A stretch of 64,000 nt of DNA from Flavobacterium sp. IB48 (GTDB lineage Bacteria > Bacteroidota > Bacteroidia > Flavobacteriales > Flavobacteriaceae). Numbering within the stretch: position 1 is the first letter of the stretch; every line of letters begins with the position of its first letter. This document shows, one piece after another, positions 26,445 through 35,952 of the stretch. The DNA lies in contig NZ_JAEFCA010000001.1 in assembly GCF_016405855.1 (NCBI RefSeq), positions 820,170 to 884,169 of the forward strand, written 5' to 3'. A program made the translations under genes and the position numbers. The notes beneath the pieces are model-generated. The model saw nothing but the letters and a program-made list of their open reading frames with translations. It had not been told where the DNA came from and made no database searches.

Positions 26445-27677
26445 TTATTCTTCATCTTCTTTTTCAACTGCATCCTTGTAATCAGGATACAAGAATTTAT
26501 TATAAGGAAAACGAGTAATATGAATTTGACGAACAGCTTCATAAACTGTTTCTCTAAATTCTTCGAAATTCTCTTTATTTCTAGCTGAGATAAACAAAGC
26601 TTTATTCTGACCAACATTACTCATCCACGTTTGCTTCCACTCGTCAAGAGTATAATGTTTACGGGTTCTTTCTGTAATCAAATCATCTTCGTCAATAGTA
26701 AGATGTTTGTAAGCATCGATTTTATTAAAAACCATAATAGTTGGTTTGTCGTTGCTTTTTATTTCCTGCAAAGTCTTGTTTACAGATTCGATATGATCTT
26801 CAAAATCTGGATGCGAAATATCTACTACATGCAGTAATAAATCGGCTTCACGAACCTCATCTAAGGTACTTTTAAATGAATCAACCAATTGAGTTGGTAA
26901 TTTTCGAATAAATCCAACTGTATCAGAAAGTAAAAAAGGAAGGTTTTTAATCACCACTTTTCTAACCGTTGTATCTAAAGTTGCAAACAATTTATTCTCG
27001 ACAAAAACATCGCTTTTACCAATTGCATTCATCAAAGTCGATTTTCCAACATTGGTATATCCAACCAAAGCAACACGAACCATTGCACCGCGATTGCTTC
27101 GCTGAATACTCATTTGCTTGTCAATTGTTTTGATTTTATCTTTCAATAATGAAATTCTGTCACGCACAATACGTCTATCGGTTTCAATCTCTGTTTCTCC
27201 AGGTCCACGCATACCAATTCCCCCTTTTTGACGCTCAAGGTGTGTCCATAAGCCCGAAAGTCTTGGCAATAAATATTGACATTGCGCCAATTCTACCTGA
27301 GTTCTTGCATATGAAGTTTCAGCTCTCTGCGCAAAAATGTCTAGAATTAAGTTTGTTCTGTCTAGAATTTTACAGTCAATAATTCTTGAGATATTTTTTT
27401 GCTGAGATGGTGTTAATTCATCATCAAAAATTACAGTCGATATTTTGTTCTCTTTTACAAAAAGATTGATGTCGTCAATTTTTCCCGTTCCAACAAAAGT
27501 CTTCGGATTAGGGCGTTCCATTTTCTGCGAAAAGCGTTTAATAACTTCACCTCCAGCAGTAAAAGTCAGAAACTCCAATTCGTCTAAATATTCATTTAGT
27601 TTTTCTTCACTTTGATTCTGAGTAACAATACCAACGATAACTGTTCTCTCAAAATTTATAACTTCTTTTTCTAACAT
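26445..27677 (-). CDS. hflX: Ribosome-associated GTPase HflX
   Basis: A 410-residue HflX GTPase, which binds and splits stalled or idle ribosomes. It has the N-terminal HflX domain with the family motif GPGETEIETDRR (about residues 154-165), then a G domain with G1 GYTNVGKST near residue 207, G3 DTVGF near 253 and G4 NKID near 319. The C-terminal tail is acidic (KDAVEKEDEE). Length is normal and the start fits the family. Confidence 0.96.
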   Translation of the reverse strand: MLEKEVINFERTVIVGIVTQNQSEEKLNEYLDELEFLTFTAGGEVIKRFSQKMERPNPKTFVGTGKIDDINLFVKENKISTVIFDDELTPSQQKNISRIIDCKILDRTNLILDIFAQRAETSYARTQVELAQCQYLLPRLSGLWTHLERQKGGIGMRGPGETEIETDRRIVRDRISLLKDKIKTIDKQMSIQRSNRGAMVRVALVGYTNVGKSTLMNAIGKSDVFVENKLFATLDTTVRKVVIKNLPFLLSDTVGFIRKLPTQLVDSFKSTLDEVREADLLLHVVDISHPDFEDHIESVNKTLQEIKSNDKPTIMVFNKIDAYKHLTIDEDDLITERTRKHYTLDEWKQTWMSNVGQNKALFISARNKENFEEFRETVYEAVRQIHITRFPYNKFLYPDYKDAVEKEDEE

Positions 27678-27693
27678 AGTCTTGAATAAGCTG

Positions 27694-27723
27694 CAAATTT
27701 AATGATTTGTAAGCTACAATCAA
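27694..27723 (-). promoter_or_regulatory. Full-match Bacteroidota promoter of hflX
   Basis: On the minus strand a TTG at 27723-27721 is followed after 19 bases by TAAATTTG at 27701-27694, a full fit to TTG-N17-23-TAnnTTTG, 16 bases before the start codon. Confidence 0.65.
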
Positions 27724-27767
27724 TTATACAATTTTGTTTTTACATTTATATTCGTAGAATAAGCATC

Positions 27768-27811
27768 AAAAAAAAAATGGAACCCGTCAAGATAAACTCA
27801 ACAAGGTTCCA
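27768..27811 (-). terminator. Terminator after the secreted hypothetical gene
   Basis: The stem TGGAACC/GGTTCCA with a long loop is followed on the minus strand by a run of nine or more T residues. Confidence 0.65.
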
Positions 27812-27843
27812 CTTAATCAATAAATGGTCTATTTTTAAAACTT

Positions 27844-28701
27844 TTATTCGTAAATAAACGTTTTTTCCGTTTTCACAATTCCATTTTCTTCTATCTGAGA
27901 GCAAGAAATTGGGTAGTTTAATTTATTGTATTTGTATTTTCTGCTCACCGCAACTAATGCTGCAGATGATGGGCTGAAATTCATTTCATTATTATAAGAA
28001 ATCGATTCAAACTCAAATTCTTCTTCATGATAAGAAATCATTGGTACAATTACTTTGTAATTATCTCCAAAAAGGTTTTGAACGATTAACTGATCAACCG
28101 ACTTTTTATCATCGTAAGTATATGATTTTGAAATTTTGTCTCCAACCAATCCTTTGTGTCTTGACACATTATCGTTTACATAAACATATTCCAATTTTCC
28201 AATGATTGCCTTATTTCTATCACGGGAAGTACGTCTTACAATAATTCCGTTTTCAACAAGGTATTCAATATCGTCTACTAAATTCTGATGATTAGTACTC
28301 TTTTTTGTTGTTGCTTTTACTCTTGCTCCTTCATATACAAACGAAACTACTTTTGTAATATAGTTTGGTCCTTCTTGATATTTTTTTACAAATTTGGTAA
28401 TGTTGTTGTCAGCGTCGTAAGTATAATTTATCACCTCTTTCCAGTCGCTTCCCACTTTATCTTTTACAGTCATATCTAGCAAACCATTTTTGTTATAAAA
28501 AAAATGCTGTACAACATCTGAAGTAGTTATGGTTTGAAGTTTACCTTCTTTAAAAACCATTGTTTTGTTAACAATTTCACCGTCTTTAGAGTTTTGGTAA
28601 TTTGTTTTTACAATGTTAATCTGCTTTAGTCTAACGTTGTCTTGACTGTGCATCAAGAAAGGAAATACCATCCATAAGATGGCAATAAAGTAGGTTCTCA
28701 T
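27844..28701 (-). CDS. Secreted protein of unknown function with YD-like repeats
   Basis: A 285-residue protein with a signal peptide (MRTYFIAILWMVFPFLMHSQ). The mature part is a series of beta strands with the pattern YTYDADNN, FVYEGARV, LEYVYVND and YTYDDKKS, which resembles the YD repeats of RHS-like or TonB-linked Bacteroidota proteins. I do not recognise a family. An in-frame upstream start at 28746 would put 15 polar residues before the signal peptide, so I chose 28701. Confidence 0.7.
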   Translation of the reverse strand: MRTYFIAILWMVFPFLMHSQDNVRLKQINIVKTNYQNSKDGEIVNKTMVFKEGKLQTITTSDVVQHFFYNKNGLLDMTVKDKVGSDWKEVINYTYDADNNITKFVKKYQEGPNYITKVVSFVYEGARVKATTKKSTNHQNLVDDIEYLVENGIIVRRTSRDRNKAIIGKLEYVYVNDNVSRHKGLVGDKISKSYTYDDKKSVDQLIVQNLFGDNYKVIVPMISYHEEEFEFESISYNNEMNFSPSSAALVAVSRKYKYNKLNYPISCSQIEENGIVKTEKTFIYE

Positions 28702-28838
28702 ATTTGTTTTTGTATTGATTTGGGATGACCAAAATACAAAATTCAATTAGATTTTAACGTTTTGAAATACAAAAACTACAAACTTTTCAATAATGCTTTA
28801 AAAATCAATCTATTAATTTCATTATTCTAAATTAGTTC

Positions 28839-30176
28839 TTACTTCTCTCCAAATATCTTTATGTCATCAACCATAAAAGCACCATTTAACGTTTTGTCTT
28901 TCCCTGAACCGATATATTTAAAAGCAATATTTATATTTCCTGAATAAGCAGATAAATCTATTCCGCCAGAACTCATAAACTCACGGGAAGGTGTTGAGAG
29001 CGTAGGTACTTTTGCTTCAAGCTTCACCCATCTTGCTTTGGCCAGGCTTGCCCCGTCAAAATTGGTTGATATATATATTTCTAAAGTATTTAAAGGCGAA
29101 TCTACTTTCAAATCGTGTTGTGCGCTTCTAAACGAAAGCACTGCATTTTTATATCCTGTAAGATCTATTTTTGGCGAAACAAGCCAAGCCACATTCTCGG
29201 CTGCGGTTGTGCTTGTAGTATTAAACTCTGCATAACCATTTCCAGAATAGACCATGCTTTTCCAAAGTTTTGAAGCTTTTTCTACAATATTGCTCCAGCC
29301 GGGAAGCGTAAAATTCACATTGTTTTTAACCGATTGAAAATCTTCTGAAAAAAACGGAGTGCTTCTTTTTCCGTTCATCACAACGTCACTTTCAGAACGC
29401 ACCATAAATTGATAATCTGACCCAAATTTTGTCATAATTCCTCGTGCTTTTCCATTTCCTTCGGGCACAAAATGATCGGCAAATTTTGCATAAGAACTTG
29501 TTCTAAAAATAACTTGATTTCCTGTTTTATCTCTCAAATACCAATTGGTAGAGCCTCCGACATTATTAGACTCTTCAAAATAATGACGCCCCAATGCTGC
29601 CTCTGTAAACTCAACATCGTTTAATTCGATCAGAGTATTTAATTTAGAATCTGAAAGTGCTTCTTCAATAGTAAGCGATTTTACCAATTGATCCTCGTCT
29701 AAATTTGCACATGAAGCATTTAGTACATTTTTATATTCGTTTTGAGAAATTCTTCCAATTGTTGGGTCTCCTGCGTTACTTACATATAAACTTCCGATTC
29801 TTAAACCTCCATAATACAAATCTGTAAATTGATTTTTAAGTTTTACATATACTTTATTACCAACACGATAGTCAATATAAGTATTTGTAGCATCTACTGG
29901 AACACTAAAACCAAGAGCTGCAGCATTTTCGGTTTCTTTTGTTTGCAATGAAATCGTTTTGAAAAAATTACCTCCCTCATCGCTCGAAACCACATAAGCT
30001 TCTATAACATCATCATATAAATATTGTTTGGCAGTTGTTCCTGTAAGCTCGTATATTTTTTCTACTGTTTTGCTTACAGTAAGGTTGGGCTGTGTACATG
30101 CCAATTTTGGATTTTCAACTTCGTTACTGCAGCTATATAGTAAGCATAAGCCAAAAAATAAAATTAATTTTTTCAT
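28839..30176 (-). CDS. DUF5689 domain lipoprotein, partner of the TonB receptor
   Basis: A 445-residue lipoprotein (lipobox LLYSCSNE, Cys near residue 16). The first half (about residues 40-270) is a DUF5689 domain with an OB-like region, and the second half (about 275-445) is a choice-of-anchor-J-like beta domain with the segment WLVSPKIDLTGYKNAVLSF. It begins 19 bases after the TonB-dependent receptor gene on the same strand. This receptor and surface-lipoprotein pairing is common in Bacteroidota and points to uptake or surface binding of an unknown ligand. Confidence 0.82.
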   Translation of the reverse strand: MKKLILFFGLCLLYSCSNEVENPKLACTQPNLTVSKTVEKIYELTGTTAKQYLYDDVIEAYVVSSDEGGNFFKTISLQTKETENAAALGFSVPVDATNTYIDYRVGNKVYVKLKNQFTDLYYGGLRIGSLYVSNAGDPTIGRISQNEYKNVLNASCANLDEDQLVKSLTIEEALSDSKLNTLIELNDVEFTEAALGRHYFEESNNVGGSTNWYLRDKTGNQVIFRTSSYAKFADHFVPEGNGKARGIMTKFGSDYQFMVRSESDVVMNGKRSTPFFSEDFQSVKNNVNFTLPGWSNIVEKASKLWKSMVYSGNGYAEFNTTSTTAAENVAWLVSPKIDLTGYKNAVLSFRSAQHDLKVDSPLNTLEIYISTNFDGASLAKARWVKLEAKVPTLSTPSREFMSSGGIDLSAYSGNINIAFKYIGSGKDKTLNGAFMVDDIKIFGEK

Positions 30177-30195
30177 GAGAAATAAATTTTTCAGT

Positions 30196-33015
30196 TTATA
30201 AACCGATTGTAAGATTTAAAAAATAAGTTCGGCCATAGCCATAATAATACCTAGATCCGAAAGAAGGTGTTCCACTGGTCATATCTTGATTTAAGGCTCT
30301 AAAATTTGCATTTCTTGCCTGTTCAAAACCACCTGTTTTATATATCAAACCCAAAACATTATTTATACTGGCAAAAAGTCCGATGTATTTTTTATGAATG
30401 CGCCAAGACTTGCCACCGTTAAAATTCAACAATGTAATTGGTTGAAATTTTTCCTGTTTTAATAATTCATTTCCTCTTTCGGAAGTTGCTTCAGGAAAAG
30501 GAAAACCGTTAGCTGGATTGATGTAAAATTGAGAAGTCCTAGAAATTGGTGAAACATCAATATAGCTTTCGGCCAAATAATTTATATTCCCGCCAATCCA
30601 CCAGAACTTCGGATCACGATATTCTAATCCAAAAGAATACGCCTGTTGCGGAGTTCCAGGTTGCTTGTAATTTTTTAAAAAAGCAGACCCAAAATCAAAA
30701 GTCGTTTGCGCTCCATCTTTTGATCTGTTGGCATCATTGGTAATTGTGACACTCGGATTACTGCTATAAACATAATTTCCAAATGCCGCAGATAAAGTTG
30801 TTTTGAATGTTGATGAGATTTGATACTCAAAACTTAATTCTGCTCCTGTATTTTTCTTATCCAATTTTGTCAAGGTCTGACTAACAAATGCGTTTGTAGG
30901 ATCGTAGCCAGAACCGTTGTCAAAAATTCCTTCAGCATAGAAATAAGACGTTTTGGAACTATTTTTAATTGCAGCATAATAAGCCGTTAAACGCAATTTT
31001 AGTTTTGATGAGCGGTATACATAATTAGCCTCTGCACTACTCGTATTCTCACTTTCGATCCCATCAACAATGTTATTATTTAACCGTGCATTCGAAAAAG
31101 TATTTCTGAGTGAAGGCGCTCTAGTAAAATGTGCTGCATTAAAAAACAGTAATTGTTTTCCTGAAATTTTATAGGTAAATCCGCCTTTGAAACCAAAATT
31201 TTCAAAATTTACGTTCTCGCTTTTTCCTAAAGATGTTGTTGCATAGAGTCCGTTTTGATATAATCCTTCCCTCTGATAATTTGATAATGAATAAGACTGC
31301 GTCAAGAAAAATTCGGTTTTGTTATAACTAAATTTAAATTGGGTAAAAACATCCAAAGTGTTAGCCAGCAGATTATAATTATATCCATAAACATCTCCTT
31401 TAACAACTTGCCGATTTGGATATTGCAAATCTGATTGAGAGAGATTTCCTTTGTAAAACGGATCAATATCTTCAAAATATGCTCCGCCAAGAAGATCTAG
31501 CAAATATTGAAAATTATGCGATTTTAGTTTCTTAAAAGTAAAACTGCCATCAAAAGAAATATTAGGCGTAATCTGTGTATTTAAATTTGAATTTACTGCT
31601 AAAGTCTTGTCGTCAGTTCGGTCTTCATAGAGAACATAATGGCTTTGTGCAGGTTCATATCCATTGGGTCCAAGCTTCTGATTGGCAAAATACAATTCGT
31701 CCCAATTTATCCTCGGATTTGCTAAAAAAGCTGTTTTATTATTTTCTGCATTTTCATAATCTGGGGTAAACGCACCAGAAAATTCGCCTTGATCTTTCGC
31801 GTAAAGCGAACTAAAATAACTTGGCATTTTTCTATAATATACAGGGTCTGGACTATTTGCATTTTGATAATCAATATTACTGTTTCCGACTTTTCCGAAC
31901 TGGTACATTACACCCGAATTCAGATTGGTTTTATCATCAATTTTAAAGTAATGATTCAGCATAAACAGCGGTTCTTCTACATTTTTTACTCTGGCATTTC
32001 TTTTTTCACCGTTCTGAAATCCCCAATATGAATTGTATTTTTCACCCATTAAATTGGTAACTTCATTTGTATTGGCTGAATTTTTTCCTCTTGAATTTGG
32101 CGTATAAAACCCTGTAAAATTGAGAGAATGTCTTTTGTTTACTTTTTTTTCTACACTAATAAAAAACGAATCTGCATTGAAACTTGTACCTTCAAAATAG
32201 CCTTCATCTGCCCAACGTTTTCCTGCTGAAACGACAAAAGCCCATCCAGACAAATTCATTCCCGAAGCATAAGTAGCAACTGCCCTCCATAAATAAGTGG
32301 TATTGCTCCCAGAAAACGTAAAAGATTCTCCCTTTCTATACAAAGAAGCACGAGTAAAAATCTGCTGTGTGCCTAAAATTCCTCCAAAGGTATAATTGGA
32401 AGCAGCTGTCCCGATTGAAAATTCCTGATTGCGAAGTACATTGTTTAAACCGCCCCAATTGCCCCATTGCGGTCTGCCATCGTAGATTTTATTCATTGGC
32501 ATTCCGTTAAGCATTGTGATTGCATTTTCGCTATCCAAACCACGAACGCGAAATCGAGCTTGCCCCCAATTGAATGCCGATGCCTGCATAAAAGCATCTC
32601 TTGAAGATTGCAAAAGACCAGATGTCATTTCAGAGGAACTGTTATCATCTGAAAAATCATTGTCTGACAACGTAATCAATGCAGCTGGAACTTCATCTGA
32701 ATAAGTATCTTCTAATTGTAAAATTCCGAGATCTATATTTTCTTTTAAATTAGACTGGACTTTTAAAAGAAAATCTTTGTAACCTTGGTTTCTCAATAAA
32801 AGAAGCTGTTCTTTTTTAGGAAATATATGAAGTTCAAATTTCCCCATTTTTGAAGTGAGCTGCATCACAGCGGTATTTTGTATGGTTACCACGACACTTT
32901 CTAGCGGATTTTGCGTTCGAGCATCAATAACAATTCCTGTTACTGTGATTTCCTTCTGCGAAAAAGAAAAATTAAAAAACCATATAAAAAAGAAGACAAC
33001 GTATTTTTTTACCAT
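30196..33015 (-). CDS. TonB-dependent receptor with carboxypeptidase-regulatory-like domain
   Basis: A 939-residue outer-membrane receptor. A signal peptide (about residues 1-19) is followed by a carboxypeptidase-regulatory-like domain (about 22-105), a plug with FRVRGLDSENAITMLNG near residue 155, and a long beta-barrel ending in an aromatic-rich strand (FLNLTIGL). It should take up a ligand using energy from TonB/ExbBD. An upstream in-frame TTG at 33027 is possible, but the ATG at 33015 sits directly before the signal peptide. The substrate is unknown, since there is no SusD partner but a DUF5689 lipoprotein downstream. Confidence 0.9.
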   Translation of the reverse strand: MVKKYVVFFFIWFFNFSFSQKEITVTGIVIDARTQNPLESVVVTIQNTAVMQLTSKMGKFELHIFPKKEQLLLLRNQGYKDFLLKVQSNLKENIDLGILQLEDTYSDEVPAALITLSDNDFSDDNSSSEMTSGLLQSSRDAFMQASAFNWGQARFRVRGLDSENAITMLNGMPMNKIYDGRPQWGNWGGLNNVLRNQEFSIGTAASNYTFGGILGTQQIFTRASLYRKGESFTFSGSNTTYLWRAVATYASGMNLSGWAFVVSAGKRWADEGYFEGTSFNADSFFISVEKKVNKRHSLNFTGFYTPNSRGKNSANTNEVTNLMGEKYNSYWGFQNGEKRNARVKNVEEPLFMLNHYFKIDDKTNLNSGVMYQFGKVGNSNIDYQNANSPDPVYYRKMPSYFSSLYAKDQGEFSGAFTPDYENAENNKTAFLANPRINWDELYFANQKLGPNGYEPAQSHYVLYEDRTDDKTLAVNSNLNTQITPNISFDGSFTFKKLKSHNFQYLLDLLGGAYFEDIDPFYKGNLSQSDLQYPNRQVVKGDVYGYNYNLLANTLDVFTQFKFSYNKTEFFLTQSYSLSNYQREGLYQNGLYATTSLGKSENVNFENFGFKGGFTYKISGKQLLFFNAAHFTRAPSLRNTFSNARLNNNIVDGIESENTSSAEANYVYRSSKLKLRLTAYYAAIKNSSKTSYFYAEGIFDNGSGYDPTNAFVSQTLTKLDKKNTGAELSFEYQISSTFKTTLSAAFGNYVYSSNPSVTITNDANRSKDGAQTTFDFGSAFLKNYKQPGTPQQAYSFGLEYRDPKFWWIGGNINYLAESYIDVSPISRTSQFYINPANGFPFPEATSERGNELLKQEKFQPITLLNFNGGKSWRIHKKYIGLFASINNVLGLIYKTGGFEQARNANFRALNQDMTSGTPSFGSRYYYGYGRTYFLNLTIGL

Positions 33016-33215
33016 TAAAAAATCCAATTTACTTTGAAAAATAATCTTAGGATTGAAATCCTTTATTCAAAAGATAAAATTGGTTTTTGGAAAAAAGAGC
33101 CGTTTAGAACTCCAGTCAATGCTTGAATTCAAATATAGATAATATATTTAAAAAACAAATAAATTCTTACAAATTTATTTGTTTTTAATACATCTTAATC
33201 AAAATAGAGTTATGC

Positions 33216-34430
33216 CTAAGTTCTAATTTTAGAAACCATAAAAGCAATCAGAACACCAAAAATTCCGATGAAGGCAAAAGAAAACTGCAATCCGAAACTT
33301 TGTGCAATATGTCCAATTACTGGAGGTCCCATTAAGAAACCTAAGAAACTTACACTAGAAACAATAGTTAAAGCTTCGCCCGCAGGAACGGTTGGATTTT
33401 TACCTGCAATACTATAAACAGTAGGAACGATCGTTGCAACACCCAAACCTACAAACATAAAAGCGATTGTACACGGAATGATATAAGGAAGAAAAACAGC
33501 TGTAAAAAGTCCAGCCGAAATCATGACACCGCTAATCTGCATAACACGTTCACGTCCGAATTTATTGATTAATCCGTCGCCTAAAAATCTTCCGCTAGCC
33601 ATCATAATCATAAAAGAAGTATAGCCCAAAACTACCAATGGTCCTGGCGCTTTTACAATGTCTTTAAAGTAAACGCCACTCCAATCGAACATTACACCTT
33701 CGCTCGCCATACTACAGAATCCTATTACTCCTAACCAAAGCAAAGCTGTGTCTGGTTTTACAAATAGTTTTTTGCCTTCTTGTTTTGGCTTTACTTTTTC
33801 TTTGGCTCTAATTAAAAATTTAAAATTAAATGCGACCATCAATAATACAATTCCGGCTACAATCATAAAATGATGCAACGGACTTAAATCTAAAGCCAGC
33901 ATTCCTAAACCTACCAAGGCACCGGTAAATCCAGCAAAACTCCACATTCCGTGAAAAGAAGACATGATTGTTTTTTTGAATAAAACTTCAGTATAGACAC
34001 CTTGTGTGTTTACAGCAATATTGGCAAGATTTCCGAACACACCAAACAAGAATAATCCTAATGATAATTGTAACGATGTTGTTGCCAAACCTAAATTGAT
34101 TAAGCACAAAACATACATTATTAAAGAGAAAACCAAAATACGATGACTACCAAATTTAGTTACCATTTTTCCTGAAAATGGCATAACAATAAGCTGTCCA
34201 ACCGGAAGCGCAAAAAGTATAGAGCCCAAATCGCCTTCTGACAAATGTAAAGCGCTTTTGATGTCTGGAATTCTACTTGCCCATGTAGCAAAACTCAAAC
34301 CCATTCCAAAATAAAACATTCCAACAGCAAAACGAATTCGGTTTAAATACGAAGCTTTGGCTTCTCTAAATACTTTCTTGATTTTGGCTTTGGTCTGAAA
34401 AAGCGATAATGGATTAATGTTTATCAGCAT
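33216..34430 (-). CDS. Major facilitator superfamily transporter
   Basis: A 404-residue inner-membrane transporter with about twelve membrane segments in two halves. A polar N-terminal tail of about 30 residues precedes the first helix (FAVGMFYFGMGLSFATWASR). The pattern is close to the YbjJ-like MFS group, whose substrates are not firmly known. No adjacent gene gives a clear substrate. It is monocistronic, with a terminator hairpin upstream belonging to the next gene. Confidence 0.88.
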   Translation of the reverse strand: MLININPLSLFQTKAKIKKVFREAKASYLNRIRFAVGMFYFGMGLSFATWASRIPDIKSALHLSEGDLGSILFALPVGQLIVMPFSGKMVTKFGSHRILVFSLIMYVLCLINLGLATTSLQLSLGLFLFGVFGNLANIAVNTQGVYTEVLFKKTIMSSFHGMWSFAGFTGALVGLGMLALDLSPLHHFMIVAGIVLLMVAFNFKFLIRAKEKVKPKQEGKKLFVKPDTALLWLGVIGFCSMASEGVMFDWSGVYFKDIVKAPGPLVVLGYTSFMIMMASGRFLGDGLINKFGRERVMQISGVMISAGLFTAVFLPYIIPCTIAFMFVGLGVATIVPTVYSIAGKNPTVPAGEALTIVSSVSFLGFLMGPPVIGHIAQSFGLQFSFAFIGIFGVLIAFMVSKIRT

Positions 34431-34622
34431 ATTGAATTTTTATTGGAATGTTGTCAAAAATACTAAAAACGCTCGTCAAAGTGCATAAAGCCTCAGGTTA
34501 TACACAATATACAACGTTATTGTTTATAAATTCAAAGGTTTTTAATTGAATTTGGTCTATTAAAATTACAATTTTTCGGGTTTAATGGAATTATAATTTG
34601 TTTCATTTTTTCAAGAAAATAA

Positions 34623-34661
34623 AAAGGGATTATCTCAAAAATTGAGATAATCCCTTTAATT
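34623..34661 (-). terminator. Strong terminator after the Gfo/Idh/MocA gene
   Basis: A perfect 16-bp stem (34623-34638 with 34642-34657, three-base loop) is followed on the minus strand by TTTTATTTTC, 36 bases after the stop. Confidence 0.9.
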
Positions 34662-34692
34662 ATTTATATTTCATTATTCCGTAGGAACATTT

Positions 34693-35736
34693 TTATGATA
34701 TACCTATTACCTTTTGCTGGGCATTACTTGCAATTGCGGCTTCTATAACCTGCATTACTTTTACCCCTTCGTCTGCAGTAACAGGTTCTTTTTTATCGTT
34801 TGCAATCGAGTCGTAAACGCCATCGAAGAAACTAAAATAATTGCCTTGAAGCGTTGGGATTTTTTCTCTCACAATTTTACCGTCTATTTCGGTGTGCAAA
34901 AGTCCTTGCAAGTTTTCATCTTCTGTTCCCCAAGAATCTAGGTTTGGTTTTTTACCTACTTTTAAATCATCTTCCTGAACATCTCCGCGAGGCTTTAAGA
35001 AAGAACCTTTTTTTCCGTGTAAAGTATAAGCTGGGTTGGCTTCTCTCACAAAAAATCCTGCTTTTAAGCGTACTCTAAAATTAGAATAAAACAAAGTCAA
35101 ATCGATCCAGTCGTCTACAACAGAGTTTTCTCTCGTTACACGAATATCTCCAAATACCGCTTTCGGACATCCAAATAAACTTACTGCCTGATCTATGATG
35201 TGCGGTCCTAAATCTTTTAAAACTCCTGCGCCATCATTTGCTGTTTCTTTATGCGCTTTCGGACTTAATAACGGATTGTATCTGTCAAAATGGAATTCGG
35301 CTTCTACTAAATCTCCCAAAAGACCATCATCAATTACTTTTTTAACGGTTTTAAAATCGCTGTCCCATCTTCTGTTCTGGAAAACAGCCAATTTTAAACC
35401 TTTTTCTTTTGCAATTTTTGCCAATTCTTTTGCTTCGTCTGCAGTCGTAGTAAAAGCTTTTTCTACAACGGCATGCTTTCCTGCCAAAAGCACTTTTTTA
35501 GCGTATTCGTAATGCGTTCCAACTGGCGTATTTACAATTACCAAATCGACATCGTCGCTTAATAATTCGTCTAGCGAAGCGTAACTTTTTACGTATGGAT
35601 AATCTTCTTGAATCAGTTTTTTACTTCTTTCCCAAGAGCCTAAAAGTTCAAATCCTTCGTGAATATCTAAAAACGGAGCGTGAAAAACTTTCCCCGACAT
35701 TCCGTATGATAATAGTGCTGTTTTAATTTTCTGCAT
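34693..35736 (-). CDS. Gfo/Idh/MocA family oxidoreductase
   Basis: A 347-residue NAD(P)-dependent oxidoreductase. The N-terminal Rossmann domain (start MQKIKTALLSYGMSGKVFHA, VVEKAF near residue 90) carries the conserved EKP-like motif as EKAF, with Phe in place of Pro. The C-terminal domain holds the GAGVLKDLGPHIIDQA motif (about residues 168-183). The family covers sugar and inositol dehydrogenases, and the substrate is not predictable here. An upstream start at 35823 would add 29 residues coded by repeat-like intergenic DNA, so I chose 35736. Confidence 0.88.
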   Translation of the reverse strand: MQKIKTALLSYGMSGKVFHAPFLDIHEGFELLGSWERSKKLIQEDYPYVKSYASLDELLSDDVDLVIVNTPVGTHYEYAKKVLLAGKHAVVEKAFTTTADEAKELAKIAKEKGLKLAVFQNRRWDSDFKTVKKVIDDGLLGDLVEAEFHFDRYNPLLSPKAHKETANDGAGVLKDLGPHIIDQAVSLFGCPKAVFGDIRVTRENSVVDDWIDLTLFYSNFRVRLKAGFFVREANPAYTLHGKKGSFLKPRGDVQEDDLKVGKKPNLDSWGTEDENLQGLLHTEIDGKIVREKIPTLQGNYFSFFDGVYDSIANDKKEPVTADEGVKVMQVIEAAIASNAQQKVIGIS

Positions 35737-35788
35737 GTTGTTATGTTTTTTTGCACAGATTAAATGTATTAAAAAGGATTTTCTGTCT

Positions 35789-35894
35789 GCCACGACCCGA
35801 GCGATAGCGAATAGGCGAAGCAATTACACAAATTTACACAAATCATAATGTTCAAAACTTAAATAAATTCGTGAAAATTTGTGCAATTCGTGGC
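35789..35894. repeat. Dispersed repeat C, copy 2
   Basis: An inverted repeat runs from GCCACGA to AATTCGTGGC with inner ACAAATTTACACAAAT and CGTGAAAATTTGTGC arms. A second block (about 35910-35945) resembles the GATTAAA/TTTAATCTGTGGC hairpin at 26343. Confidence 0.6.
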
Positions 35895-35952
35895 GAAAAA
35901 AAAATTAAAAAAAATCATTTTAATCTGTGTAATCTGTGGCTAATAAAAATAT

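Noticed and set aside
33016..33027. TTG start for the TonB receptor
   Set aside because: The ATG at 33015 lies directly before the signal peptide, so the upstream TTG adds only four residues without support.
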